Made by a program: the position numbers and the translations under genes. Below, one piece after another: positions 20,155-29,498 of a stretch of 64,000 nt of DNA. The notes under the pieces were generated by a model, which did no database searches, was not told the DNA's origin, and saw only the letters and a list, made by a program, of their open reading frames with translations. Source of the DNA: Neorhizobium galegae (GTDB lineage: Bacteria; Pseudomonadota; Alphaproteobacteria; Rhizobiales; Rhizobiaceae); the NCBI RefSeq assembly GCF_017877135.1, contig NZ_JAGIPH010000001.1:930001-994000 (forward strand). Direction: 5' to 3'. Within the stretch, counting starts at the first letter, position 1, and every line of letters starts with the position of its first letter.

Positions 20155-20694
20155 TCAGTGGCCGCTTTTGGGCGCTGCAACCGGTGCCACGCCTTCGACG
20201 ATCTTCGTCGGCGCCACCTGCTTGCCCTGCGGGCGATCGGCATTGGCGCGGATATCGTCCTTGGAGAGGTAATCGATCTGCTCGACCAGCGGCTCCAGCA
20301 CATACTCCTCCCCCAGCTTCTTGTTGAGGTTGGTCTTGATGCTGGTCTTGAAGCTTTCCAGATCAAATGCCTTGGTGTCCGACAGGTCCACCATGCGATT
20401 GCCGACCAGAAGCGTGAACAGCTCGTCGGTCATCATTTCGGTCATGGGCAGATGCAGGCCCTTCACCTTCGCCTTGTCCATGAGAAAGGAGATGCGAGTG
20501 ATGAAATAGCCCTGCACGGCGCCGTTGGCGAGGACGGGCACGTTGATCACCTCGCCCTTCACCAGTTCGGACTTGTCCTTCATCAATTGCTGCTCATCCA
20601 CCGGCGGCGGCGGGGCCGACATTTTCACGGAGAAATAGACGGCGCCCAGCGACACGGCACAGACCCACAGACCGGTGATAACGAGCTTAATCAT
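20155..20694 (-). CDS. FliL-like membrane protein of the flagellar locus
   Basis: A 179-residue protein with one N-terminal membrane helix (about 4-24), a short proline-rich stretch (APPPPV) and a periplasmic domain. Its architecture (single helix, then a domain with GYFITRISFLMD strands and a long amphipathic helix) recalls FliL, and a clear fliL exists separately at 55058-55576. The start codon overlaps the stop of the preceding gene by one base, so it belongs to the same transcript. The role is unknown; a motor- or export-associated function is inferred from position only. Confidence 0.5.
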   Translation of the reverse strand: MIKLVITGLWVCAVSLGAVYFSVKMSAPPPPVDEQQLMKDKSELVKGEVINVPVLANGAVQGYFITRISFLMDKAKVKGLHLPMTEMMTDELFTLLVGNRMVDLSDTKAFDLESFKTSIKTNLNKKLGEEYVLEPLVEQIDYLSKDDIRANADRPQGKQVAPTKIVEGVAPVAAPKSGH

Positions 20695-21083
20695 CAGGTT
20701 TCGCTGTAGTAGAATTGTTCTTGGGTATAGGTGCCGTCGCCATCGGCGTCGCGCACGGCGTTCTTCAGAAGGTCGGCGACGGTGCGCACGGCGTTCAGAT
20801 GGGCTTCCACCCGCCGGGCATTCAGCGCCAGCTTCACCTTCAACGCATGCATCTGCTCGATATGGTTGACGGCCAGCTCCTGCGGGCTCGTGCTGCGAAA
20901 CAGCATCGTCAGCTCATAGAGGCAGCGGCTCTTGTGCGCGTTCGAGACCTTGAGGTCGAACTGCGGATCCTTGCCGATCCGTTCATTCTCGTTGTCGACG
21001 ATCATCTCCAGCCGGCCAAGCACCGTCTTGATACGATAATCGTTGGAGATCACTTCCATGTTTTCGCTTCCGCTATGCTGCAT
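20694..21083 (-). CDS. Small helical protein of the flagellar locus, possibly FlgN-like
   Basis: A 129-residue, almost entirely alpha-helical protein rich in Glu, Asn and Leu, without membrane segments. Such proteins in flagellar operons are often export chaperones, and its size and helix pattern suggest a FlgN-type chaperone for FlgK/FlgL, which otherwise lack one in this window. This is inference from shape and context. The ATG at 21083 was preferred to a GTG at 21089 because GAGG lies 7 nt upstream of it. The GTG would overlap the FlgJ-like stop by four bases. Confidence 0.45.
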   Translation of the reverse strand: MQHSGSENMEVISNDYRIKTVLGRLEMIVDNENERIGKDPQFDLKVSNAHKSRCLYELTMLFRSTSPQELAVNHIEQMHALKVKLALNARRVEAHLNAVRTVADLLKNAVRDADGDGTYTQEQFYYSET

Positions 21084-21085
21084 TG

Positions 21086-21643
21086 TCACGCCTCGCCCCG
21101 TTCTGCCGGTGCAAGGTCGAATACCTTACGTTCAAAGTCGTTGATCATGGAGAGCGTCCGGCTGCGATCATTCTCATCGGTCTTGGCATTGACCTGACCT
21201 TCGCTGCGGGCCTTCTGCAGCGCCTGCGAATAGACCTGTTCGGCAATGCCGACGCCGCCACTCTTGGAGATCTGGTTGGCGATCTGCTCCGACATCATGC
21301 TTTTCCAGAAATCGCCTGCCGAGCCCTTGCCGTAGACCTGTTCGCTGTCGCTCGGCATCATCGAGTTGACGAAGGTCTGCAGGACCGAGGCCTCGAACTT
21401 GCGATATTCCTCGGGCATTTCGGCGGACTTCGCCTTCACATCGGCGCGATGGACATTCGCCTTGCTTTCCGGTCCGTCAAGCAGATCCATGGCAAGGCCA
21501 AAGCCTGGCACGGCAGAGGCAACGCTTTTGGCGGCAAAGGCCGCGCGGCTTGCCATCAATTTCGCCTGGGCCGCCTGAACATCGCTCGGGTCTGCGGCGC
21601 GCAGCACGTCGAGCACGAGGTCACTGGGAGGAGAGATCGCCAC
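21086..21643 (-). CDS. flgJ: FlgJ-like rod-binding protein (no muramidase domain)
   Basis: A 185-residue protein whose C-terminal half matches the rod-binding part of FlgJ: YRKFEASVLQTFVNSMMP at about 91-108, then GDFWKSMMSEQIANQISKSGGVGIAEQV. Enterobacterial FlgJ fuses this part to a peptidoglycan hydrolase; here that domain is absent, and a separate lytic transglycosylase is encoded at 32223-32786. It should act as a periplasmic scaffold for rod assembly. No clear signal peptide is visible. Confidence 0.7.
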   Translation of the reverse strand: MAISPPSDLVLDVLRAADPSDVQAAQAKLMASRAAFAAKSVASAVPGFGLAMDLLDGPESKANVHRADVKAKSAEMPEEYRKFEASVLQTFVNSMMPSDSEQVYGKGSAGDFWKSMMSEQIANQISKSGGVGIAEQVYSQALQKARSEGQVNAKTDENDRSRTLSMINDFERKVFDLAPAERGEA

Positions 21644-21907
21644 GTGAGCTTCCTTTCATCTGAATGGCGCCACTATGCGGATCGAAGCTTGCTGCAGGCT
21701 GGCGTGGCGGCACCTTCGCAAAAAGCCGCGGCCCCAATCGACAGCCCTGGCTTGAGCCGGGCATTATCCCTTGATTTCAATAGATATTTTCAGCCGCAGC
21801 GCAGACATCGCCTTTACAGTCCCGGTGGCCCGGCGCGCAAAAATGCCCGCAGAAGTTCGGCCAGGGTGACGCTTGCCAGCCAACGGCCGCGCGAATCGGA
21901 CACAATG

Positions 21908-22318
21908 TCAGAACGGCTTTGCCTTGCCGGGCAACAGGGTCATTTCCAGAAGATCGTAGATGGCGTTGTCGTCGCGCTCCCGGTCTTCGTCCATGCGCGC
22001 ATCCTTCATGTGCTCCTCCAGCCGGTCGCCCTTGGTGCGCTCGCGGATGACGCGCGCCTCCAGCACCTGCTGCACGCCGGCAAGCTGCTTGTCCTTGATC
22101 ATCAGCCGGCCGAAGCGTTCGGAATAATTGCGAGAGAACTGCATGTGCAGCGGCGTCATCGAGCCGATGGCCTCGATGACCAGATCCATCTGCTGGCCGA
22201 CTTCGACGCGCTGCACGCTGGTTGCGGCCAGTTCGCCTTCGGCCATCTTTTCAAGATGCCGCTGCACGGCAACGAGCCGTTTGAGCTTCCTGGATCTTGG
22301 TTGTCCGCCGCCTGCCAT
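21908..22318 (-). CDS. Coiled-coil flagellar protein, FliJ-like
   Basis: A 136-residue highly charged helical protein. The N-terminus (SRKLKRLVAVQRHLEKMAEGELA) and the Arg/Glu-rich C-terminal helix with a DDNAIYDLLE segment resemble FliJ, the central stalk of the flagellar export ATPase complex. FliJ is very variable, so the match is tentative. The gene follows fliR by 7 bp. The 264 bp on its downstream side, before the FlgJ-like gene, hold no recognisable gene. Confidence 0.45.
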   Translation of the reverse strand: MAGGGQPRSRKLKRLVAVQRHLEKMAEGELAATSVQRVEVGQQMDLVIEAIGSMTPLHMQFSRNYSERFGRLMIKDKQLAGVQQVLEARVIRERTKGDRLEEHMKDARMDEDRERDDNAIYDLLEMTLLPGKAKPF

Positions 22319-22325
22319 GCCTGCC

Positions 22326-23078
22326 TCAGAAGGAGTTGAAGACCGCGGGGAAACCGTCGGAAAACTGCCGCATCATCGCGGCGATGGCCAGATACAGCAT
22401 GAAAATGCCGCCGGTGATCAGATAGGGCGTCGAGATGAAGTAGACCGGGATCTGCGGCGCAAGCTTATTGACGAGGCCGATCGCCACGTTGAACAGCAGG
22501 CCGTAGATCAGGAAGGGGCTGACAAGGCGCAGCATGATCGAGGTCGAGGCCCGCAGCGTGTCGGTGAGCGTGATCAGCATCTTCTGCGGCTCCACCAGCG
22601 CGCCGACCGGCGTCGCCTTGTAGGAATCGATCAGCGCGTGAAACACCATGTGGTGGAAATCCATGATGAACAGCAGCATCAGCCCGGAAAAGGTGAGAAG
22701 GCTGGTAACCGACGATTCCGACGTATCCTCAAGGATGTCATGGCCGCCGGGTGCGGTAAAACCGATCGACATGCCGAGAATCGCACCGGCATATTGCAGG
22801 CCCAGCACATAGACGCGCGCGATCATGCCATACATCACGCCGACCAGCGTTTCAGACGCGATGAGGCCGATATAGGTGGCGGGCGGTGCCGAGGCATTCG
22901 GATAGACGCTGTCCCAGATGACGGGAAGGATGGCCATCGACACGGCAATCGCCACCATCAGGCGGATATTGGTCGGCAGGCGGGCGCTCGAAAAACCCGG
23001 CAGGGTCAGAATGCAGCCGCCCATCCGGCAGAAAGCCAGGAAAAGCGCCAGCATGATCCCCTGCGGGTCTGTAATCAT
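22326..23078 (-). CDS. fliR: Flagellar export gate protein FliR
   Basis: A 250-residue membrane protein of the FliP-FliQ-FliR export gate, with several hydrophobic helices (about 8-28, 35-55, 70-95, 125-150, 175-200, 215-240). The conserved [20 protein letters not shown] region near residues 27-46 is typical of FliR. The ATG overlaps the flhA stop by four bases (ATGA), implying coupled translation. Confidence 0.9.
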   Translation of the reverse strand: MITDPQGIMLALFLAFCRMGGCILTLPGFSSARLPTNIRLMVAIAVSMAILPVIWDSVYPNASAPPATYIGLIASETLVGVMYGMIARVYVLGLQYAGAILGMSIGFTAPGGHDILEDTSESSVTSLLTFSGLMLLFIMDFHHMVFHALIDSYKATPVGALVEPQKMLITLTDTLRASTSIMLRLVSPFLIYGLLFNVAIGLVNKLAPQIPVYFISTPYLITGGIFMLYLAIAAMMRQFSDGFPAVFNSF

Positions 23079-25162
23079 GAAATCGAGCCCAATATCTTGA
23101 TGTCGAGCCCCTTGGCGAGTTCCACATGCGACAGCACGGGAAGCGTCGAGAACAGGCGTTCGATGATCATGCGCACATAGGACCGTGTTTCGGGAGAGGT
23201 GACAAGCACGAAAGGCAGGCCGCGGTCCATGAATTCACGGATAACCTTGGCGGCCTGCTCGCTGAACTCCTCGAGCGCACGCGGATCGATGTCGAATTCC
23301 ACCACCTCGCCCTTGGGATCGCGCTTCAGCGCCTGGTGGAACAGAAGGTCCCACTTGCTGCCGAGACGCAGCACGCGCAGCACGCCGTTGTCGGCCAGGT
23401 CGCCGCAGAGCTGCTGGGCCATGCGCACCCGCACATGCTCGACGATCTGTTCGGTCTTTCTGACATGCGGGGCCAGTTCGGCCACGGCTTCCAGGATGAG
23501 ATGCAGGTTGCGAATGGAGACACGCTCGGCCAGCAGCAGTTTCAGCACCGCCTGCAGGCCCGAGTAGGACATGTGCGAGGAGCAGATCTCGTCCGCCAGC
23601 TTCTTGTATTCCGGGTCCATCCGGTCGATCAGCACCTTGACGTCCTTGTAGGACAGAAGCTGCGGCAGGTTGTTGCGGATGACTTCCGAAAGATGCGTGA
23701 GCACGACGGAGACATTGTCGATTGGGTGGAAACCCTCGCGCTTCAGGTCGTCGGCAAAGGCTTCGAGGATGGAGACTGCCGGCATGCCGAAGGCGGGTTC
23801 GCGGATCTCGTCGCCGGGAATGCTCGGCTTGCGACCGGAACCGGTCACGACAAGCACATCGCCGACGCGCAGCGAATTGGAGGCGATCGTCGTGCCGTGG
23901 ATGCGGATCTGGTAGGATTTCTCCGGGATCGAGATATCGTCGGCAACCTTGATCTCGGGCACGACGAAACCATACTGCGTGGCAAACTTCTTGCGCATCT
24001 TGCCCACGCGGAAGGCCAGTTCCTGGTGCGCGCCGAGAAGCCGCGTCGAGACCTGCTTGCCGAGCGCCAGCTCGATCTCGGCGGTCTTCAGCATCGACTT
24101 GACGGAATCCTTCTCGGCTTCCTTCGTCTGGATGACCTTCTTTTCTTCCGTGTCGCGGCGCTGCTTGTTTTCCGCCTCGAGGCGACGCGGCACGATCCAG
24201 GCGCCAAATGCCATGATGCCGCCGAGCGTGACGAAGGGCAGGAACGGCAGGCCGGGAACGAGCGCCAGGATGCCCATCAGAGAGGCCGCAAGCGAGAGCG
24301 CGCGCGGATAGCCGCCGAGCTGGTCGATGACGGCCTTGTCGGCGGTGCCCGCCGTGCCGCCGCGCGAGACGAGGAGACCGGCCGCAAGCGAGACGACAAG
24401 GGCGGGGATCTGCGAGACGATACCATCGCCGACCGACAGCTTGACGAAGACGTCAGCGGCCTGGCCGATCTCCATGCCATGGCGGAAATAGCCGATGATG
24501 ATGCCGCCAAACACGTTGATGGCGGTGATGAGGAGGCCGGCGATGGCATCGCCGCGCACGAACTTGGAGGCACCGTCCATGGCGCCGAAGAACATGCTTT
24601 CCTCTTCCAGCTCGCGGCGGCGGCGCTGCGCCTCCTTCTCGTCGATGATGCCGGCCGACAGGTCCGCATCGATCGACATCTGCTTGCCGGGAATGCCATC
24701 GAGGGTAAAGCGCGCGCCAACTTCGGCAATACGCGTCGCACCCTTGGTAATGACGATGAAGTTGACCGTCACCAGGATCATGAAGACGATGACCCCGATC
24801 AGGAAGTCGCCGGACATCACCAGCGAGGCAAAGCCCGAAATCACGCCGCCGGCGGCATTGTGACCCTCATGTCCATGGCTGAGGATGACGCGGGTCGTCG
24901 CGATATTGAGCGACAGGCGGATCATCGTTGAAATCAGAAGAATGGTCGGGAAGGACGAGAAATCCAGCGGCCGCTCGATCCACAGCGCCACCATCAGGAT
25001 CAGCACCGAAAAGGCGATGGAGAACGCCAGTCCCATGTCGATGAGGAAGGTCGGGATCGGCAGGAACAGGATGCACAGGATGGCAATGATGCCAAGGGCA
25101 AAGCCGATATCCCGGCCGTTCGGGGCGACCTTGGGAATGGAGAGTGAGGGTGGTTGCGCCAT
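23075..25162 (-). CDS. flhA: Flagellar export apparatus protein FlhA
   Basis: The 695-residue protein has the FlhA plan. Eight hydrophobic helices fill the first about 330 residues, with the conserved cytoplasmic FHIPEP-type region ([20 protein letters not shown], about 140-160), then a linker and a large cytoplasmic domain that docks export substrates. The ATG at 25162 matches the usual alphaproteobacterial N-terminus; an in-frame GTG at 25204 is less likely. It is separated from fliQ by 135 bp and coupled to fliR downstream. Confidence 0.95.
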   Translation of the reverse strand: MAQPPSLSIPKVAPNGRDIGFALGIIAILCILFLPIPTFLIDMGLAFSIAFSVLILMVALWIERPLDFSSFPTILLISTMIRLSLNIATTRVILSHGHEGHNAAGGVISGFASLVMSGDFLIGVIVFMILVTVNFIVITKGATRIAEVGARFTLDGIPGKQMSIDADLSAGIIDEKEAQRRRRELEEESMFFGAMDGASKFVRGDAIAGLLITAINVFGGIIIGYFRHGMEIGQAADVFVKLSVGDGIVSQIPALVVSLAAGLLVSRGGTAGTADKAVIDQLGGYPRALSLAASLMGILALVPGLPFLPFVTLGGIMAFGAWIVPRRLEAENKQRRDTEEKKVIQTKEAEKDSVKSMLKTAEIELALGKQVSTRLLGAHQELAFRVGKMRKKFATQYGFVVPEIKVADDISIPEKSYQIRIHGTTIASNSLRVGDVLVVTGSGRKPSIPGDEIREPAFGMPAVSILEAFADDLKREGFHPIDNVSVVLTHLSEVIRNNLPQLLSYKDVKVLIDRMDPEYKKLADEICSSHMSYSGLQAVLKLLLAERVSIRNLHLILEAVAELAPHVRKTEQIVEHVRVRMAQQLCGDLADNGVLRVLRLGSKWDLLFHQALKRDPKGEVVEFDIDPRALEEFSEQAAKVIREFMDRGLPFVLVTSPETRSYVRMIIERLFSTLPVLSHVELAKGLDIKILGSIS

Positions 25163-25297
25163 GGGTTCCGTCTCTTCATGAGAAGGCGGCGCAACGAGGG
25201 TCACGCCAGTTCATCGCAACCCTAGAGAACGAAGCTTGCGCGAGGATGGCTGATCACGCAGGAGACGGCATGGCGCCAGAGAAGCGAGGGCGCCGGG

Positions 25298-25564
25298 TCA
25301 GAAACCCGATTGCACGCGGGAAAAGACGAGCTGCGAGAACAGATAGATCTGGCTGCCAATGAACGGCGCCGACAGGCCGACGGCGAGGAGAATGGCAACG
25401 ATCTTCGGCACGAAGGTGAGGGTCATTTCCTGGATCTGGGTCAGCGCCTGAAGAAAGGCGATGGCGACGCCGACGACCATGGCCGCCAGAACCGCGGGGC
25501 CGGAGGCGATGAGGACCGTCCTCATCGCCGCCTGCATGATTTCCAGCGCATCGGCTTCATTCAT
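25298..25564 (-). CDS. fliQ: Flagellar export gate protein FliQ
   Basis: An 88-residue protein with the two hydrophobic helices of FliQ (about 15-40 and 50-78) and the conserved ALTQIQEMTLTFVPKI segment between them. Four copies assemble around FliP and FliR in the export gate. It follows flgD by about 50 bp in the same direction. Confidence 0.93.
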   Translation of the reverse strand: MNEADALEIMQAAMRTVLIASGPAVLAAMVVGVAIAFLQALTQIQEMTLTFVPKIVAILLAVGLSAPFIGSQIYLFSQLVFSRVQSGF

Positions 25565-25617
25565 TGAGCCATTCCTTCCCTGACTGATTCAGGCCCGATG
25601 GAATCGGGGACGAGTGA

Positions 25618-26109
25618 TCACTTGCTTGTATCGCTCGAACCGCCCGACGTCGAGGATTCCGTGTCGGTGATCGGACCGTTCGACAAGATGACGCCGGCCT
25701 GCATGAGCACCTTGTCGCCGCTTTCGGTGACGGCGATGAGGCCGTCCGAATAGACCTGCGCTTCCTTGATCTTGCCGGTCACGGTGTCGTCGGCGCTCTT
25801 GACATACTTGCCGACCAGATCGCCGGCGCGGGTGAGCGCCTCGGCCTGCAGCATGCTCTTCAGATGCGTGTTCGTCTGAATGCTCTGCTCCACCTGCGAA
25901 AACGACGCCAGCTGCGAGATCTGCTGGGACGCATCCATCGGGCTGGTGGGGTCCTGGTTCTTCATCTGGGCAATGAGCAGCTTCAGGAAGCTGTCATAGT
26001 TGAGGTCCGCCTTGTTCTTGTCACTCGAAGACGCGCCGGCATTGGACCAGGGGTTGGAGGCCGCAGTCGTCGTCGTGGTGGTGTTGGTGGTGACTGCGTC
26101 TACCGCCAT
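25618..26109 (-). CDS. flgD: Hook-capping protein FlgD (short form)
   Basis: Scaffold for hook polymerisation. The N-terminal signature region [20 protein letters not shown] (39-58), followed by [13 protein letters not shown], is diagnostic. At 163 residues it is shorter than enteric FlgD and lacks most of the FLG/Fn3-like C-terminal domain, as in other rhizobia. The low-complexity Thr run near the N-terminus (about 8-15) is unusual. The start overlaps the flbT stop by ten bases. Confidence 0.9.
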   Translation of the reverse strand: MAVDAVTTNTTTTTTAASNPWSNAGASSSDKNKADLNYDSFLKLLIAQMKNQDPTSPMDASQQISQLASFSQVEQSIQTNTHLKSMLQAEALTRAGDLVGKYVKSADDTVTGKIKEAQVYSDGLIAVTESGDKVLMQAGVILSNGPITDTESSTSGGSSDTSK

Positions 26110-26549
26110 GGTGCGATCTCCCGGCGGATCTGCTCGACCGTCGCCGGCGTCATTTCCTGGCTGTTGAGGATGCGGTCTTCGATGGCATAGAGGCCGCGGA
26201 TGGCCTTCAGGGCATCGAAGGCGCGGCCGCTGGCGACCATGGCATCGACGCGCTTCAGTTCGGCCAGAACCTCGTCATCGTGGAAGCAGGAGATCAGCAT
26301 GGTGATCGACTTGCGGAACATCGCCAGCGACTGTTCCTTGCCTTCCGGGTTGATCAGCATCATCTGCGCGATGAAGTAAAGCTGACGCAGCGGCGTGGTG
26401 GCGTCTTCGAGCTGGAGAACGTGGTTTTCCAGCAGGAAGGTGACGTCGTTGAGAAACTCCAGCGCGACCTTGCGGTCCACCCGCAGAACAGCGCCGTTGA
26501 TGAAGATTCGTTCGCCGGATTTCAGCGAGATGCGCAGTGTACTTTTCAT
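26100..26549 (-). CDS. flbT: Flagellin post-transcriptional regulator FlbT
   Basis: A 149-residue protein with the FlbT core [16 protein letters not shown] at about 12-27 and a helical C-terminal half. In Caulobacter, FlbT binds the 5' leader of flagellin mRNA and represses its translation or stability until the hook is complete. All three flagellin genes here share a hairpin-containing leader (38675-38700, 39909-39931, 41163-41189), a plausible target. It overlaps both neighbours, flaF (4 bp) and flgD (10 bp). Confidence 0.93.
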   Translation of the reverse strand: MKSTLRISLKSGERIFINGAVLRVDRKVALEFLNDVTFLLENHVLQLEDATTPLRQLYFIAQMMLINPEGKEQSLAMFRKSITMLISCFHDDEVLAELKRVDAMVASGRAFDALKAIRGLYAIEDRILNSQEMTPATVEQIRREIAPWR

Positions 26550-26893
26550 TTAAGTCCATCCCTGATGATGGTTGTCACGTCGATGATGCCCTGGAAGTTG
26601 TCGGACTGGCGGCGCCTGATGCGTTCGCATTCCTTGAGGATCCAGAGGGCAATGGAGATCAGATTGGCCCGGAGTTCGACATTCAGTTCGTTCTCCGGCT
26701 GGCGCAGGTCCTCGATGAACCTGATCCAGACGCGCCGCGTATAGAAAAGCGCCTCGATCGTCTGGCGTCCGTGCGGCGGCGCATCACGCGCCGCTTTCAT
26801 CAGGTCGATCGACCTTTCGAGGGCCTGCCGCTCACGGGACTTGGCGTCGGCGACGTCGTCCTCCATGACCTCGGCATATGAAAACTGGTACAT
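26546..26893 (-). CDS. flaF: Flagellin synthesis regulator FlaF
   Basis: A 115-residue helical protein with the FlaF blocks [17 protein letters not shown] (48-64) and [18 protein letters not shown]. In Caulobacter, FlaF promotes flagellin secretion and assembly and opposes FlbT. The adjacent, overlapping flbT gene is the expected partner. It starts 37 bp after the flgL stop. Confidence 0.92.
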   Translation of the reverse strand: MYQFSYAEVMEDDVADAKSRERQALERSIDLMKAARDAPPHGRQTIEALFYTRRVWIRFIEDLRQPENELNVELRANLISIALWILKECERIRRRQSDNFQGIIDVTTIIRDGLK

Positions 26894-26930
26894 TCATGTA
26901 TCCTTCATTTTCACCAACCTCCCCCATTCA

Positions 26931-28016
26931 TCAGAGGAAGTTCACAAGGCTCAATTTCTGAATTCGCGAGGTCAGCGTGTAGGCGGCTTCGAGAAGCGCC
27001 TGCAGCGAGGTCACGCGGGTGGATGCTTCATAGGCATCGATGCCCTGAAGCGAGTTCAGATGCGTTTCGATGATGGTTTTCTGTGCTTCGAGCGTATCGT
27101 CCGCCTGCTTGACGCGCTGGGAGGACAGACCGATGTCGGAGCGCTGGCTGTTGATGCCGGAAATCGCCTTGCCGATGGCGGCGGTGGATTTCTCCACCAC
27201 GACGCTGCGCACGTTTTCCGGCATTTGCTCCGTCAGGAACTTGCTGGACACGACGGAGGCAAACATGAAGTTGCGGAAACCGGTGCTGTTGGCATTGGTC
27301 GAGGTGGCCACCACTTCCGTCGAGCTGATGCGCGTCGTCATGTTGGTGTCGCTCGCATCCGACACGAAGCTCGACCAGAAGTCCTGACCGCCCATGCCCG
27401 TATGGGGTGGATCGGTCAGTGTCGTGGTGCCGTCGAACTTACCCTGCAAATCGGTGAGGAAACCTTGCATCTGCGCCGGCGTCATGGTGTTGACTGACGC
27501 AATGCCGTTGCTGGACATGTAGAAGTTCAGCTCCGTATCCACCGCCGCCTGGAAGGGCGAGCCGGCCGCGGTATAGGAGGTGAGCGGCTTCACATCGGTA
27601 TTGGTGCCGGAAAACAGGTATTCACCGGTCACCGACGTGTTGGCCATATCAGTGAATGTGTCCATGGCGCTGGTGATCGTGGCGCGCGCGTCACCGAGCG
27701 TTGAGGTGCTGTTGGTGAGTGCGGCCAGCGAGTCGAGCACTTTCTGGCTGACATCGGCCATCTTCGACAGCGCTTCCTCCGACGAGTTCAGGCGCTGCTC
27801 GGCAATCGAGTTCGTCGTGAGCTGACCTTCGATGCGCATCACGTCGCGGCTGAGATCGATGCTGCGGGAGGTGCTTCCGCCGAGCGCCACGCCCATGTCG
27901 GCATGCACGCCGGTCGTGACCTCTTCGTTGGCCTTGACCAGATCGGATTGCGCCTTGGACATGGCCTGGCGAAGGCTTGTCTGGATGGAAACGCTTGAGC
28001 TGAAAGACGTCTTCAT
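26931..28016 (-). CDS. flgL: Hook-filament junction protein FlgL
   Basis: The 361-residue protein has the flagellin-like N-terminal coiled coil (Leu-Arg-x-Ala-Met-x-Lys-Ala-Gln heptads, residues about 14-60) and a matching C-terminal helix that ends in YTLTSRIQKLSLVNFL. This helical pairing with a variable centre is typical of FlgL (HAP3). It is two bases downstream of flgK, its partner junction protein. Confidence 0.88.
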   Translation of the reverse strand: MKTSFSSSVSIQTSLRQAMSKAQSDLVKANEEVTTGVHADMGVALGGSTSRSIDLSRDVMRIEGQLTTNSIAEQRLNSSEEALSKMADVSQKVLDSLAALTNSTSTLGDARATITSAMDTFTDMANTSVTGEYLFSGTNTDVKPLTSYTAAGSPFQAAVDTELNFYMSSNGIASVNTMTPAQMQGFLTDLQGKFDGTTTLTDPPHTGMGGQDFWSSFVSDASDTNMTTRISSTEVVATSTNANSTGFRNFMFASVVSSKFLTEQMPENVRSVVVEKSTAAIGKAISGINSQRSDIGLSSQRVKQADDTLEAQKTIIETHLNSLQGIDAYEASTRVTSLQALLEAAYTLTSRIQKLSLVNFL

Positions 28017-28018
28017 GA

Positions 28019-29467
28019 TTAGCCTCCCACCGCCAGAAGGGCTTTCATCATCTCGTCAATGGTGCTGACGAGCTTGGTGGCGGCCTTGTAGGATTGTTCG
28101 ATATCGAGCAGCAGCGACAGTTCCTCGTCGAGGCTGACGGCCGTTTCGCTGGAATAGGCCTGCAGGGCGCGCGTCTTCATGGCGCTCTTGCTTTCGTCGG
28201 CCGAGGATGCGCTGCTGCGCAGGCTTTCGAGCCAGCCGGTGGAATCCGAGGCAAAGGACATGACGTCGAGACTGCCGTCGAGACCGCTTGCGGGGTCGAA
28301 GGGCTGCGGCGTCTGCAGCGCCTGGGAATAGCTGTCAAGCAGCGTCGAGAAGCCGGCGGCCCCTTGCGTGTTGACCACATAGCTTGCGCCATTCATGCCG
28401 CCATCGCGCAAAAGCTGCGGGCTGGCCTTGACGGCGGCATTGATGGAAATGCTGCCGGCAAGCCCCGGAACCAGGGTGCCGGAGGCCGGCACGCTGTCAT
28501 CGACGCCATTGGTGAACAGGCCGGCCTTGGCGGCCAGCGACCCGGTCGGGCCGGTTTCGGCAAAGGCAACGATCAGGCCGCGCGCCACTTCATCGAGCTG
28601 GCTCTGGAAGGTCGGCGCGATGTCGTCGCGAATCTGCAACAGCGCCTGCAGCGAACCGTCTGCATCCGTATCGGAGCCGGTGCCGGCCTTCATCGCGACG
28701 CCATCGATATAGATCGCGTTGCCTGTGGTGGCTGCGGTATAAGTGGCCGTGGCCGCGAAGGAAACCGTGCGCGGGACCTTCTCGAAGAGCGTCGTGCCGT
28801 CGGTGGTATAGATGGCCACATCGCCGCCGGGACGCGACACGGTGGAGATGCCGACGATTTCTGAAATCTGCTTCAGCAGGGTTTCGCGTGTGTCGAGCGC
28901 GTTGCTGGGATCGGCGTTCGATACGGTTGCCCGCATCACATCGGTATTGGCGGACTCGAACTGCTTGAGCAGGCCGTTCAGCGTGTCGACCTGGCTCTTG
29001 ATCTGCGAGTCCGCACGGGTGCGGATCGCCTGTACTTCCTTGGAGGCATTGTTCAGCGTGTCGGCCACATCCTGCGCGGACGAGACGGCCGTCGAGGCAA
29101 GCGTTGCCTCGTTCGGCTTTGCCGAATAGGCATCGAGGTTGGACAGAAGCTTGGAAAGCCTGGCGCTCGGCGAGGTGTCATAGTCGTTGTTGCCGAGCAG
29201 GCCGCGAATTTCCTGAAGGCCCGACAGCAGCGTCGACTGACCGCTCGCAAGCGAGGTGCTTGCGATGGTCTGGCGCAGCAGCGTCTGGTTCTGCGACCGC
29301 TCGGTGCCGGCCACGAGCGCGCCATTGCCGGCAGTAACCAACACTGCAGAACGCCGGACATAATTGGCGTTCTGCGCATTGGAAATGTTCGTCGACGTCA
29401 CCGAGGTTTGCGTCCCGGTGTTGTTGAAGATCGACTGCGCGGTGGACAGTGCGGTGGAAAGCGACAT
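28019..29467 (-). CDS. flgK: Hook-filament junction protein FlgK
   Basis: HAP1, 482 residues. The N-terminus (LSTALSTAQSIFNNTGTQTS, then NISNAQNANYVRR) is the axial-protein signature, and the C-terminus ends in the helical block LDEELSLLLDIEQSYKAATK. It joins the hook to the filament below FlgL. The start follows the flgE stop by 31 bp. Confidence 0.92.
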   Translation of the reverse strand: MSLSTALSTAQSIFNNTGTQTSVTSTNISNAQNANYVRRSAVLVTAGNGALVAGTERSQNQTLLRQTIASTSLASGQSTLLSGLQEIRGLLGNNDYDTSPSARLSKLLSNLDAYSAKPNEATLASTAVSSAQDVADTLNNASKEVQAIRTRADSQIKSQVDTLNGLLKQFESANTDVMRATVSNADPSNALDTRETLLKQISEIVGISTVSRPGGDVAIYTTDGTTLFEKVPRTVSFAATATYTAATTGNAIYIDGVAMKAGTGSDTDADGSLQALLQIRDDIAPTFQSQLDEVARGLIVAFAETGPTGSLAAKAGLFTNGVDDSVPASGTLVPGLAGSISINAAVKASPQLLRDGGMNGASYVVNTQGAAGFSTLLDSYSQALQTPQPFDPASGLDGSLDVMSFASDSTGWLESLRSSASSADESKSAMKTRALQAYSSETAVSLDEELSLLLDIEQSYKAATKLVSTIDEMMKALLAVGG

Positions 29468-29498
29468 GTGACTAACCTTTTTCGGACGTTACGCGCGA

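Noticed and set aside
23126..24931. 601-codon open frame on the plus strand
   Set aside because: It is antisense to flhA; Asp/Arg/His-rich shadow sequence.
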